Of a DNA stretch of 64,000 nucleotides, positions 25,110-34,745 are shown one piece after another (positions within the stretch are counted from its first letter, which is position 1; every line of letters starts with the position of its first letter). The translations under genes were made by a program, and so were the position numbers. A model generated the notes under the pieces. That model searched no databases, was not told where the DNA came from, and saw only the letters and a program-made list of their open reading frames with translations. Location: assembly GCA_023408075.1 (NCBI GenBank), contig JAEYKW010000011.1, forward strand, positions 66,709 through 130,708, given 5' to 3'. Source of the stretch: Bacillota bacterium. Its GTDB lineage: Bacteria > Bacillota > Clostridia > Christensenellales > SZUA-584.

Positions 25110-25538
25110 ATGCAGCGGGTTTTGCTAAACATAACGGGTACCCAGCGTGAAGGTGATTCGGACGAGCGTATCGAATTAATCACCGAAGGCCGCCTGATCA
25201 AAAAGCCCGAGGGGCTTTTCATCGAATATGACGAAAGCGAACTCACCGGAATCGACGGCTGCACCACGACGCTTGTGTTCTCGGGCGACAGCGTCACGAT
25301 TGAGCGCAACGGCACGCTTAACATGCAGATGGTGTTTTCTCCGGGCCGCGTTTTCGACAGCAATCTCGAAACGCCCTACGGTTCCATCAGCCTTCACGTT
25401 TTTGCGTCGCGTGTAGAAAGCGAGCTTAATGAAAACGACGGCCGCCTGCGTCTTGAATATGAATTAAGCCTTGGCACTCTTTCAACTTTTAACAAGCTTG
25501 ACCTCTCGTTTAAAAGTATGGAAGAATGCGTAAATTAA
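25110..25538 (+). CDS. DUF1934 family beta-barrel protein
   Basis: A 142-residue protein of the DUF1934/YwiB family, a calycin-like small beta barrel of unknown function common in Firmicutes. Seen are VLLNITGTQREGDSDERIELITEG, YDESELTGIDGCTTTLVFSGDSVTIERNG and the late FNKLDLSFKS. ATG 25110 follows AAGGAGG by six bases; the longer frame upstream crosses the promoter and is rejected. An MBL-fold hydrolase gene follows after 27 bases and may share the transcript. Confidence 0.88.
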   Translation: MQRVLLNITGTQREGDSDERIELITEGRLIKKPEGLFIEYDESELTGIDGCTTTLVFSGDSVTIERNGTLNMQMVFSPGRVFDSNLETPYGSISLHVFASRVESELNENDGRLRLEYELSLGTLSTFNKLDLSFKSMEECVN

Positions 25539-25565
25539 ATATGAATCGGAAACTGAGGTGATAAA

Positions 25566-26213
25566 ATGCTTATTGAATGGCTCGGTCATTCTTGCTTCAA
25601 AGTCACGCTGAAAAACGGCACGCGCATACTGCTGGACCCCTACGACGACCGTACCGGCCACACCCTGCAGGACGTGGAGGCGGACATCGTGACAATCAGC
25701 CATGCGCATCACGACCACAACAACTTATCATGTGTGACCGGTGATTATACGGTGGTGGATAAACCCGGCGTGTATACGTTCGGCGAACTCACCATCGAAG
25801 GACTTCAAACCTCGCACGACAAAGAAAACGGTGCGCGGCGCGGGGAGAACATCTGCTTTCTGCTGACCGTCCGCGGCATGCGGCTTTGCCACATGGGCGA
25901 CATCGGCGTGATTCCGTCCGCCGACATCATCGAAAAGCTCAAAGGCACCGAAATATTGCTGCTTCCCGTGGGCGGCGTTTATACGATTGATGCGTGCGAA
26001 GCGCTGCAGGTTTGCGAAGCGATCGAGCCCAACATCATCATTCCGATGCACTTTCAGACAGCGGAGACAGGCCTTGACCTCGCGCCCTTAAGCGATTTTC
26101 TCGAAGCCGCAGGCCGGGAGTACGATGTGTCGCACCGCGGCAAGTGCTATATCAATATCGATAAGGCGACGCTCAAAAAGCGCACGCGCATTATTGTGAT
26201 GGAATATCTGTAG
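25566..26213 (+). CDS. UPF0173-type metal-dependent hydrolase (MBL fold)
   Basis: A 215-residue metallo-beta-lactamase-fold protein. It starts LIEWLGHSCFKV, the metal motif is ISHAHHDHNN near residue 46, CHMGDIG carries the later metal Asp, and IIIPMHF has the last His. The arrangement is that of the UPF0173/YtkL-like hydrolases, whose substrates are unknown. Length is close to the usual 225. It lies 27 bases after the DUF1934 gene and 37 before pyrG. Confidence 0.9.
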   Translation: MLIEWLGHSCFKVTLKNGTRILLDPYDDRTGHTLQDVEADIVTISHAHHDHNNLSCVTGDYTVVDKPGVYTFGELTIEGLQTSHDKENGARRGENICFLLTVRGMRLCHMGDIGVIPSADIIEKLKGTEILLLPVGGVYTIDACEALQVCEAIEPNIIIPMHFQTAETGLDLAPLSDFLEAAGREYDVSHRGKCYINIDKATLKKRTRIIVMEYL

Positions 26214-26250
26214 ACTTTAAAAAATTGTTTTGTTATTTATGGAGGGGTTC

Positions 26251-27885
26251 ATGTCCACGAAATTTATCTTTGTTACCGGCGGTGTGGTATCTTCACTCGG
26301 AAAGGGAATCACGGCTGCGTCGCTTGGGCTGCTGCTCAAAAGCCGCGGCCTGAAAGTATCGCTGCAAAAATGCGATCCTTACATCAATGTCGATCCCGGC
26401 ACGATGAGCCCTTTTCAGCACGGTGAAGTTTTTGTGACGGACGACGGTGCCGAGACCGACCTTGATATCGGCCACTACGAGCGCTTTACCGACGAAAATT
26501 CGTTTGCTGATTCCAATGTGACCACCGGCAAAGTTTACTGGAAGGTCATCACAAAGGAACGCCGCGGCGATTACCTTGGGGGCACCGTTCAGGTGATTCC
26601 GCATATCACCGACGAGATCAAATCGCGCATATACAGCGTGGCCAGCAAGGAAAAGCCCGATGTGGTGATCACGGAAATCGGCGGCACAGTGGGCGATATC
26701 GAGTCTCAGCCGTTCCTCGAGACGATCCGCCAGATCAAATGGGAGGTCGGCGAAGAGAACTGCATGTATATCCACGTCACGCTGATGCCGTATTTGCACA
26801 AGGTGGGCGAGCTCAAAACAAAGCCCACGCAGCACAGCGTGAAGGAGCTGCGTACCATCGGTATCGAGCCGGATATCATCGTATGCCGCACTGAGCTGGA
26901 GCTGACCGACGATATCAAGCGCAAAATCGCGCTGTTCTGCAACGTGAGCCCCGCGAGCGTGGTGCAGAACCTCGATGCGGATTCGCTTTACGAGGTGCCC
27001 ATCATGCTGCGCAACGAGAAGCTTGATAAGCTCGTGTGCGAGCGGCTCTCTCTGCCGAATGTGCCGAGCGACATTCCCGAATGGGAAAGCATCGTGCGCA
27101 TACAAAAGCAGAAAAAAGAACAGGTCAGAATCGCGATCGTCGGCAAATATATCGAGCTGCACGATGCATACCTCAGCATTGCGGAGTCACTCACGCACGC
27201 GGGCATCGCAAACAAGCTCGACGTGAAAATACTCTGGATCAATGCCGTGGATATTGAAGAAACAAACGATGCCGCCGCCATACTCAAGGACGCGGACGGC
27301 GTGATCGTACCGGGCGGCTTTGGCGACAGAGGTATAGAAGGTAAAATTAAGGCTATACAATACTGCAGAGAGAACAAAGTGCCGTTCTTTGGCATTTGTC
27401 TCGGCATGCAGCTCGCCATCATCGAATTTGCGCGCAACGTGCTCGGGCACCGCGAAGCCAATTCGACGGAGCATTGCTCTGATACGCCGTATCCGTTTAT
27501 CGACCTTATGCCCGAACAGAAGAATATCACGGATATGGGCGGCACAATGCGCCTCGGCAGCTACAAATGCAGCCTTAACAAGGGCACATATGCCTATGAC
27601 GCTTACCAGACCGAGGAGATCAACGAACGCCACCGTCACCGTTATGAGTTCAACAACATGTACCTTGAACAGATCACGAAGGCGGGCATGCGCGTGGCGG
27701 GCGTCAACCCCGATCACGGGCTCGTGGAGATCATGGAAATCGGCGATCACCCCTGGTTCGTGGGCGTGCAGTTCCATCCCGAGTTCAAATCGCGGCCCAT
27801 ACGGTCGCATCCGCTGTTCAGAGAGCTCGTGGCTGCGGCCAAGCGCTACGAAGACAGCAAAAAGAACAAAAAGTCCGGCGAATAA
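26251..27885 (+). CDS. pyrG: CTP synthase
   Basis: A 544-residue amidotransferase making CTP from UTP, ATP and glutamine. The synthetase domain (1-267) begins TKFIFVTGGVVSSLGKGI and includes KCDPYINVDPGTMSPFQHGEVFVTDDG. The class I glutaminase domain (290-540) has the nucleophile loop FFGICLGMQ and the His-Glu pair in VQFHPEFKSRP. ATG 26251 follows GGAGGGG. No pppGpyrG-type attenuator was seen in the short leader; the gene may be read from the upstream pair. Confidence 0.98.
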   Translation: MSTKFIFVTGGVVSSLGKGITAASLGLLLKSRGLKVSLQKCDPYINVDPGTMSPFQHGEVFVTDDGAETDLDIGHYERFTDENSFADSNVTTGKVYWKVITKERRGDYLGGTVQVIPHITDEIKSRIYSVASKEKPDVVITEIGGTVGDIESQPFLETIRQIKWEVGEENCMYIHVTLMPYLHKVGELKTKPTQHSVKELRTIGIEPDIIVCRTELELTDDIKRKIALFCNVSPASVVQNLDADSLYEVPIMLRNEKLDKLVCERLSLPNVPSDIPEWESIVRIQKQKKEQVRIAIVGKYIELHDAYLSIAESLTHAGIANKLDVKILWINAVDIEETNDAAAILKDADGVIVPGGFGDRGIEGKIKAIQYCRENKVPFFGICLGMQLAIIEFARNVLGHREANSTEHCSDTPYPFIDLMPEQKNITDMGGTMRLGSYKCSLNKGTYAYDAYQTEEINERHRHRYEFNNMYLEQITKAGMRVAGVNPDHGLVEIMEIGDHPWFVGVQFHPEFKSRPIRSHPLFRELVAAAKRYEDSKKNKKSGE

Positions 27886-27927
27886 GCCGGGCTTATTCGT
27901 TCAAGGATCCATTGGAGGACATTGTTT

Positions 27928-29562
<1,635 letters not shown>

Positions 29563-29593
29563 CGAATAGAACCGACCTTTTGGAAAGGAGATT

Positions 29594-29613
29594 ATGCGGC
29601 CTTCAGGCCGCAT
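29594..29613 (+). promoter_or_regulatory. Hairpin between Shine-Dalgarno and gltX start
   Basis: A perfect 8-bp stem ATGCGGCC/GGCCGCAT with loop TTCA begins three bases after AAGGAG (29585-29590). It encloses an ATG (29594) that is in frame. Folding would bring the SD within about seven bases of ATG 29618, or 13 of ATG 29624. Confidence 0.55.
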
Positions 29614-29617
29614 TGTC

Positions 29618-31072
29618 ATGTTTATGAGTCAAGTACGCACACGTTTTGCACCGAGCCCCACAGGCTATCTGCATATCGGCGGCCTTCGAACCGCGCTGTA
29701 TGCGTGGCTTTTTGCGCGCAAGAACAACGGGACGTTCATACTGCGCATTGAAGACACCGATACCGGGCGCGAGGTGGAAGGCGCGAAAGACGTGATATTC
29801 TCAACATTGCGCCAGACGGGGCTTAACTACGACGAAGGCCCCGATGTGGGCGGTCCGTTCGGCCCGTACATACAAAGCGAGCGCGCAGATATTTACAAAG
29901 AGCACGCGGAAATGCTTGTGAAGTCCGGCGCGGCGTACCGCTGCTTTTGCACGAAGGAGCAGTTGGCGGACGAGCGCGCCAAAGCCGAAGCCAGAGGAGA
30001 AGCTTACACCTACGGCAAGCACTGCCTTTCGCTGTCCGAGGAGGAAATTCGCAGCCGCATCGACGCAGGCGAACCGTATGTGATTCGCCAGAACATTCCG
30101 CGCACGGGCGACACAACCTACACCGACGTTGTTTTCGGCGATATCACGGTGCCCAATGTCGACCTTGACGATAACGTGCTGTTAAAAGCGGACGGCATGC
30201 CGACATACAACCTCGCCAACGTCGTGGACGACCATCTGATGGGCATCACGCATGTGATCCGCGGCGTCGAGTATCTGTCGTCTACGCCCAAGTACAACCA
30301 CCTTTACCGCGCTTTCGGGTGGGAGATACCGACGTATATCCATCTGCCCGTGGTGATGAAGGACAAACAGAGAAAGCTCAGCAAACGCCACGGCGACGCA
30401 TCGTTTGACGATTTTATTAAAAAAGGCTATCTGAAGGAGGCGCTGATCAACTACATTGCGCTGCTCGGATGGAGCCCCGGCACCGAGCAGGAGATCTTCA
30501 CGCTCGATGAGCTGACCGACGCGTTCCATATCGAGGGACTCTCAAGATCGTCCGCGATATTCGATGTGGACAAGCTCACATGGATGAACGCACAGTATAT
30601 TCGCGCGCTCAGCAAAGATGCGTTTATCGAAACCGCGATGCCGTATTTCAAGGAAGCGGGCGTGGCAGCGTTTGATCTTGAGCTGATTACCGAACTCATA
30701 CAGCCGCGGCTTGAGCGGCTCGACGAGATACCCGGCAAGCTCGCGTTCCTTAAAGAGATGCCCGACTACGATGTCGCTTTGTATACGCACAAAAAGATGA
30801 AGACGGATGCGGAATCGTCGGTGCCCATGCTCAAAGAAGCCAAGGCGCTCCTCGAGGCGCAGACCGATTATGCACTTGAACCGCTCAAAGAAGCATTGCA
30901 CACGCTCGTGGAGAAGCTCGGCATCAAGAACGGCCAACTGCTTTGGCCGCTGCGCATCGCGATTACCGGCACCGAGGTCACGCCGGGCGGCGCTGTGGAA
31001 GCGGCGTGTCTCTTGGGAAAAGAGGAGACGCTGCGCAGGCTTGATTTCAGCCTCAAAAAGCTCAGCCAGTGA
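29618..31072 (+). CDS. gltX: Glutamyl-tRNA synthetase
   Basis: A 484-residue class I synthetase that charges tRNA-Glu. RTRFAPSPTGYLHIGGLRTALYAW holds the HIGH motif, LRIEDTDTGR follows, and KQRKLSKRHGD is the KMSKS loop near residue 250. The remainder is the helical anticodon-binding domain. The start is uncertain: ATG 29594 lies in a hairpin only three bases after the SD, ATG 29618 is well placed if the hairpin folds, and ATG 29624 gives the N-terminus (MSQVRTRF) most like homologues. It follows glnS by about 30-60 bases and ends before a strong terminator. Confidence 0.95.
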   Translation: MFMSQVRTRFAPSPTGYLHIGGLRTALYAWLFARKNNGTFILRIEDTDTGREVEGAKDVIFSTLRQTGLNYDEGPDVGGPFGPYIQSERADIYKEHAEMLVKSGAAYRCFCTKEQLADERAKAEARGEAYTYGKHCLSLSEEEIRSRIDAGEPYVIRQNIPRTGDTTYTDVVFGDITVPNVDLDDNVLLKADGMPTYNLANVVDDHLMGITHVIRGVEYLSSTPKYNHLYRAFGWEIPTYIHLPVVMKDKQRKLSKRHGDASFDDFIKKGYLKEALINYIALLGWSPGTEQEIFTLDELTDAFHIEGLSRSSAIFDVDKLTWMNAQYIRALSKDAFIETAMPYFKEAGVAAFDLELITELIQPRLERLDEIPGKLAFLKEMPDYDVALYTHKKMKTDAESSVPMLKEAKALLEAQTDYALEPLKEALHTLVEKLGIKNGQLLWPLRIAITGTEVTPGGAVEAACLLGKEETLRRLDFSLKKLSQ

Positions 31073-31135
31073 GCCATTGATCAAACATCATAAGCTGTTG
31101 TTCGGACAGCAAAGAAACCGTATCCGTTTATGCAG

Positions 31136-31171
31136 TCGGTATAGCCATTCAGCTATACCGATTTGTTGTTT
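31136..31171 (+). terminator. Terminator of the glnS-gltX transcript
   Basis: A 10-bp perfect stem TCGGTATAGC (31136-31145)/GCTATACCGA (31152-31161) with a six-base loop, followed by TTTGTTGTTT. Confidence 0.85.
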
Positions 31172-31312
31172 ATTGCCGCTGAGCAGGGCAGCCTTTCGGC
31201 GGACATAGGAAATGTGCGGTTGGCAATCTGTAAAAAAGCTTTTGGCATTGTCGGCGGGCCGAAACAGTTATCAAGCAGTGGTTTGATGGAGACTTTTTTT
31301 CGCGCTGTATTG

Positions 31313-31321
31313 TGGTATATT
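31313..31321 (+). promoter_or_regulatory. Extended -10 promoter of the immunity-like gene
   Basis: TGG followed by TATATT (31316-31321), 43 bases before the ATG at 31365. The -35 is poorly matched. Confidence 0.4.
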
Positions 31322-31364
31322 GGAGACAATCACAGGTGAACAAGAAATTCTCTGGGAGAATGAT

Positions 31365-31911
31365 ATGAATTGGCTTAGCGACGTGCAAAAACAGAGTTTA
31401 TAGAAAAAATCAGGTCCTCTTTACCAGAAACAGTGACTTTCTGGCCGATTTGACTGTCTTAATTCAAGAACAGAATCATCGGACAATGGTTTTGTGGGCA
31501 TTTGAGTTTGCCGATGAAACTATTCTGAAGTTATTAACGCGTTATCCGAATGAAAAGCGGCTCGAATCCTCTGTGCTGACATCAAAAGATTGGGCTGCCG
31601 GTAAAATCAAAATGCCCGTGGCGCAGCGCGCCATTTTGCAGGCACACGCGGTGGCAAAGGAAATCGATTCGCTGGAAGATATCGCTTTATGCCACGCCAT
31701 CGGGCAAGCTTGCGGTGTGGTTCATGCCAACGGACATGCTATCGGATTCCCGATCTATGATTTAACATCGATCATCAGACGCTATGGCGTGCCGGAATGT
31801 CAAAGGGCTGTCGAGGCGCGCAAGCAGCAATATATTGAGCGGATATATTATTGGCGGACGCATTGTAACGACAATCCGTATCCGTGGGCCGATTTTATGA
31901 AGGCGGATTGA
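31365..31911 (+). pseudogene. Imm-5-like putative immunity protein gene with N-terminal frameshift
   Basis: The long frame (TTG 31450 to 31911, 153 codons) encodes a protein resembling the helical putative-immunity-protein (Imm-5-like) family: HRTMVLWAFEFADETI, RAILQAHAVAKEI, ALCHAIGQACGVVHANGHAIGFPIYDL. The same frame stays open and protein-like upstream of 31450 (VLFTRNSDFLADLTVLI) but has no start codon. In the other frame ATG 31365, six bases after GGGAGA, reads MNWLSDVQKQSL and stops at 31401. Removing one base in the A-run at 31387-31391 joins the two. Either a real disabling frameshift or a base-call error explains this; translation from TTG 31450 would lack the first helix. Confidence 0.7.
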
Positions 31912-31979
31912 TTTGACTCTGGCTTGCAGCCAAGCGGATTTGCACGAGGAGCACGACATATCAGAATGGGGTGTTTGAA

Positions 31980-32429
31980 GTGAACAAGAAAGAAACAAAA
32001 TTATCCGCATCGCCGCAGGACGGCACGGCCTTGGACCCCGGGCCTTTTTACCACGGAACAAAAGTCTGCTTAAAACCGGGGGATCTGCTCGAGCCCGGCT
32101 ACAGCTCTAACTATGGGGTGCGAAAAAAGGCCAATTACGTCTATCTGACCGCGACCTTGGATGCAGCCGTATGGGGAGCGGAGCTTGCAATGGGCGACGG
32201 GCCCGGCCGCATTTACCTTGTGGAGCCCACCGGCGCATTCGAGGATGACCCCAATCTGACGGATCAGAAGTTTCCGGGCAACCCGACGCGATCCTATCGC
32301 ACCCGGCATCCTTTGCGAGTCGTCGGCGAAATTTCTGATTGGGAAGGGCACTCCGCGGAAACGCTTCAAAAAATGCGGGATCATCTCGATGAACTCAAGC
32401 GTCTTGGCATTGAGGCGATTAACGACTGA
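31980..32429 (+). CDS. arr: Arr-type rifamycin ADP-ribosyltransferase
   Basis: A 149-residue protein matching the small Arr enzymes, which inactivate rifampicin by ADP-ribosylating it with NAD+. The catalytic-site pieces are present: FYHGTKVCLKPGDLL (NAD-binding His), NYVYLTATLDAAVWGAELA (Tyr), and RIYLVEPTGAFEDDPN (the acidic site), followed by FPGNPTRSYRTRHPLRVVGE, the most conserved family stretch. Length is normal. GTG 31980 is chosen; GTG 31971 is also in frame and neither has a strong ribosome site. Resistance is a family-based prediction, not shown. Confidence 0.9.
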   Translation: MNKKETKLSASPQDGTALDPGPFYHGTKVCLKPGDLLEPGYSSNYGVRKKANYVYLTATLDAAVWGAELAMGDGPGRIYLVEPTGAFEDDPNLTDQKFPGNPTRSYRTRHPLRVVGEISDWEGHSAETLQKMRDHLDELKRLGIEAIND

Positions 32430-32458
32430 TTGCAGACAGCAGAATAAATAAATCAGCA

Positions 32459-32491
32459 CAAAAAAGCAAGGGTGAGATATCCCCTTGCTTC
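32459..32491 (-). terminator. Terminator of the 38-residue peptide gene
   Basis: Stem AGCAAGGG/CCCTTGCT with the loop GATATCTC; on the minus strand it is followed by six T residues. The + strand side lacks a T-run, though it may still end arr transcripts weakly. Confidence 0.75.
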
Positions 32492-32576
32492 CCGAACAAT
32501 ACGTTTTTCCGGCTATCCATAATTTTTCTGCCGTGTAAGAATACCCGTTTTTTAGCCGCTCTTTTATTCCTTTGGT

Positions 32577-32693
32577 TTACAGCCCTGCAGAGGGAACTAT
32601 CTGCACCTGACTCAGAAAGAAAATCACGCCCACAGCCGCACCGGCAACAACAACGAGAATCAACACAAGCATCGCGGCAGTCTTTTTTTTCAT
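32577..32693 (-). CDS. 38-residue single-pass membrane peptide
   Basis: A short gene with ATG ten bases after AAGGAG (32700-32708 on the opposite strand) encodes Met, three lysines, then one hydrophobic helix of about 20 residues (AAMLVLILVVVAGAAVGVIF), then a short polar tail ending PSAGL. The shape is of a small positive-inside membrane peptide; an export signal with almost no mature part is the alternative. It has its own promoter and terminator, which argues that it is real. No family was recognised. Confidence 0.65.
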   Translation of the reverse strand: MKKKTAAMLVLILVVVAGAAVGVIFFLSQVQIVPSAGL

Positions 32694-32725
32694 TCTTACG
32701 GCTCCTTAGATATGATTGCTGTCTC

Positions 32726-32731
32726 ATTATA
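32726..32731 (-). promoter_or_regulatory. Extended -10 of the peptide gene
   Basis: TATAAT preceded by TGG on the minus strand, about 33 bases before the ATG. The -35 region is a weak T-rich match. Confidence 0.6.
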
Positions 32732-32984
32732 CCACCATAACTAAACAAAAAAACAGCGTTCCAGAATAATATTCTTTTGATCAACTGAGCCGTGCGGCCC
32801 ATTCTTCGCTCTCACACCGAAGGGCGATGCTTTTGTTCGCTTTTACGGCCCGCATAAGATCACATAAATCAATGATCAAAGACCTCTACCGCTACCATAA
32901 AACAGAAAATTTAAAGACGCGGCACCGGCTCAGCGCATTTCTTTTCGCAATCTTCATCATTTGATATCCAATTACTCTAAATGA

Positions 32985-33022
32985 AAAAAATCAGCCCGGC
33001 TTCGCAGCCGGGCTCCGTTTTT
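32985..33022 (-). terminator. Terminator of the GGDEF-fhs transcript
   Basis: AGCCCGGC (32993-33000)/GCCGGGCT (33007-33014) with a six-base loop, followed on the minus strand by GA and a run of seven T residues. T-rich sequence also follows on the + strand, so it may work both ways. Confidence 0.88.
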
Positions 33023-33051
33023 GTTCAATTTTACTTTGATTTTTGTGCTTA

Positions 33052-34725
33052 CTAGAACAGCCCGTCGATGCGCCCTTCGTCGTCAATCGTGATCTGCTCC
33101 GCCGCCGGATTTTTTGGCAGCCCCGGCATCGTCATCATATCGCCCGCGAGCACCACGATAAAACCGGCGCCTGCCGAGAGCTTGATGTTGCGCACCGTGA
33201 ATATAAAGCCGCTCGGACGTCCGGCCAGCTTCGGGTCATGCGAGAGCGAGTACTGCGTCTTCGCGATGCATATCGGCAGCTGCGCATAACCGTTCTTGCT
33301 GAGTGCCTCAATGGATTTGGCGACGCCCGCCGAGTAGTGCACCTCGCTCGCGCCGTAAATCGTTCTCGCGAGCTTTTCAATTTTCGTCTGTATATCGTCG
33401 CAAAGCTCGTAAGGATGCTTCGCGCTGCCTTTCTTTGCGATGCGGATCACCTCTTCCGCAAGCGCCACGCCGCCTTCGCCGCCCTTTTCCCACACCTGTG
33501 TGGGCACCGCCGTCACACCCTTCGCACGGCAGAGCTTTTGCACAAGCGCCACCTCCTCCGGGCTGTCCGTAGAAAACTGGTTGATAGCCACGGTCACCGG
33601 AAGACCATAAAAATCCTTCAAATTTTCGATGTGCTTATCGAGGTTGCTCATACCGCGAATCAGCGCATCTTCATCGGGCTCGGCCAGCGCGTCCTTCAAT
33701 TTGCCGCCGTGGCTTTTAAGCGCGCGAATCGTCACAACGATGACTGCCGCGTCGGGCCAGAGCCCCGTCTGACGGCATTTGATATCAAGGAATTTTTCCG
33801 CGCCGAGGTCGGCCCCGAAGCCCGCTTCGGTCACCACATAGTCGGCCAGGTGCATCGCCATGTATGTCGCAATATAGCTGTTGCAACCATGCGCGATGTT
33901 CGCAAACGGCCCGCCGTGCATCAGGCACGGCGTTTGTTCGAGCGTCTGCACGAGGTTTGGCATAATCGCGTCTTTGAGCAGCACGGACATTGCGCCCGCA
34001 GCCTTGAGCTCGCCCGCCGTGACGGGCCGCTCATCGTATGTATACGCCACCTTGATGCGCGAAAGCCGCTGCTTCAAATCGTGCAGGTCACTCGCAAGGC
34101 ACAGCACCGCCATCACCTCGGACGCCGCCGTGATATCGAAGCTGTCCTCACGCGGCATGCCGTTGGCCCGGCCTCCAAGCCCGCATGTGATGGACCGGAG
34201 CTGCCTGTCGTTGATATCCATGCAGCGTTTGATCGTGATTCGCCGCGGATCGATACCGAGCTCGTTGCCGTGCTGAATATGGTTGTCAACAAGCGCGCAT
34301 AGCAGGTTGTTCGCCGCCGTAACGGCATGGATGTCGCCCGTGAAATGCAGGTTGATATCCTCCATCGGTATCACCTGCGCATAGCCGCCGCCTGCCGCGC
34401 CGCCTTTCATGCCGAAAACCGGCCCAAGCGACGGTTCGCGGAGCGCCAGACACACCTTTTTGCCGCATTTTTTGAGCGCATCGGCAAGGCCGATCGATAT
34501 TGTTGTTTTTCCCTCGCCCGCCGGGGTGGGGTTAATCGCGGAAACCAGTATCAGCTTGGCGTCGCCCTTTCCCTTCATGCGCTGCAGTATCGAGAGCGAT
34601 ACCTTCGCTTTTTTGTTGCCGAACGGTATCAGCTCGTTTTCGAGTATACCCGTGTTCTGCGCGATCTTGGAGATGGGCACCAATTCCGCTTCCCTTGCGA
34701 TTTGAAGATCCGTTTTGTGTTGCAT
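33052..34725 (-). CDS. fhs: Formate-tetrahydrofolate ligase
   Basis: A 557-residue ATP-dependent enzyme making 10-formyl-THF from formate, a one-carbon entry point for purines and, in acetogens, the Wood-Ljungdahl pathway. The P-loop region NPTPAGEGKTTISIGL lies near residue 67; REPSLGPVFGMKGGAAGGGYAQVIPMEDINLHFTGD is the family's best signature. Length is normal. It follows a GGDEF gene by 20 bases on the same strand and ends before a terminator. No other Wood-Ljungdahl genes are in the window, so acetogenesis is not implied. Confidence 0.98.
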   Translation of the reverse strand: MQHKTDLQIAREAELVPISKIAQNTGILENELIPFGNKKAKVSLSILQRMKGKGDAKLILVSAINPTPAGEGKTTISIGLADALKKCGKKVCLALREPSLGPVFGMKGGAAGGGYAQVIPMEDINLHFTGDIHAVTAANNLLCALVDNHIQHGNELGIDPRRITIKRCMDINDRQLRSITCGLGGRANGMPREDSFDITAASEVMAVLCLASDLHDLKQRLSRIKVAYTYDERPVTAGELKAAGAMSVLLKDAIMPNLVQTLEQTPCLMHGGPFANIAHGCNSYIATYMAMHLADYVVTEAGFGADLGAEKFLDIKCRQTGLWPDAAVIVVTIRALKSHGGKLKDALAEPDEDALIRGMSNLDKHIENLKDFYGLPVTVAINQFSTDSPEEVALVQKLCRAKGVTAVPTQVWEKGGEGGVALAEEVIRIAKKGSAKHPYELCDDIQTKIEKLARTIYGASEVHYSAGVAKSIEALSKNGYAQLPICIAKTQYSLSHDPKLAGRPSGFIFTVRNIKLSAGAGFIVVLAGDMMTMPGLPKNPAAEQITIDDEGRIDGLF

Positions 34726-34745
34726 CGTGTTGTCTCTTTCTTATT

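Larger units (their letters stand above)
32430..33051. other. Intergenic region between arr and fhs
   Basis: The 622 bases hold, in order, a terminator (32459-32491), a 38-codon membrane peptide gene on the minus strand (32577-32693) with its promoter (32726-32731), about 250 bases with no recognised feature, and the fhs terminator (32985-33022). Confidence 0.65.

Noticed and set aside
32419..32802. 127-codon minus-strand frame after arr
   Set aside because: Cys/Arg-rich shadow in another frame of the 38-codon peptide gene, which has the ribosome site, promoter and terminator.
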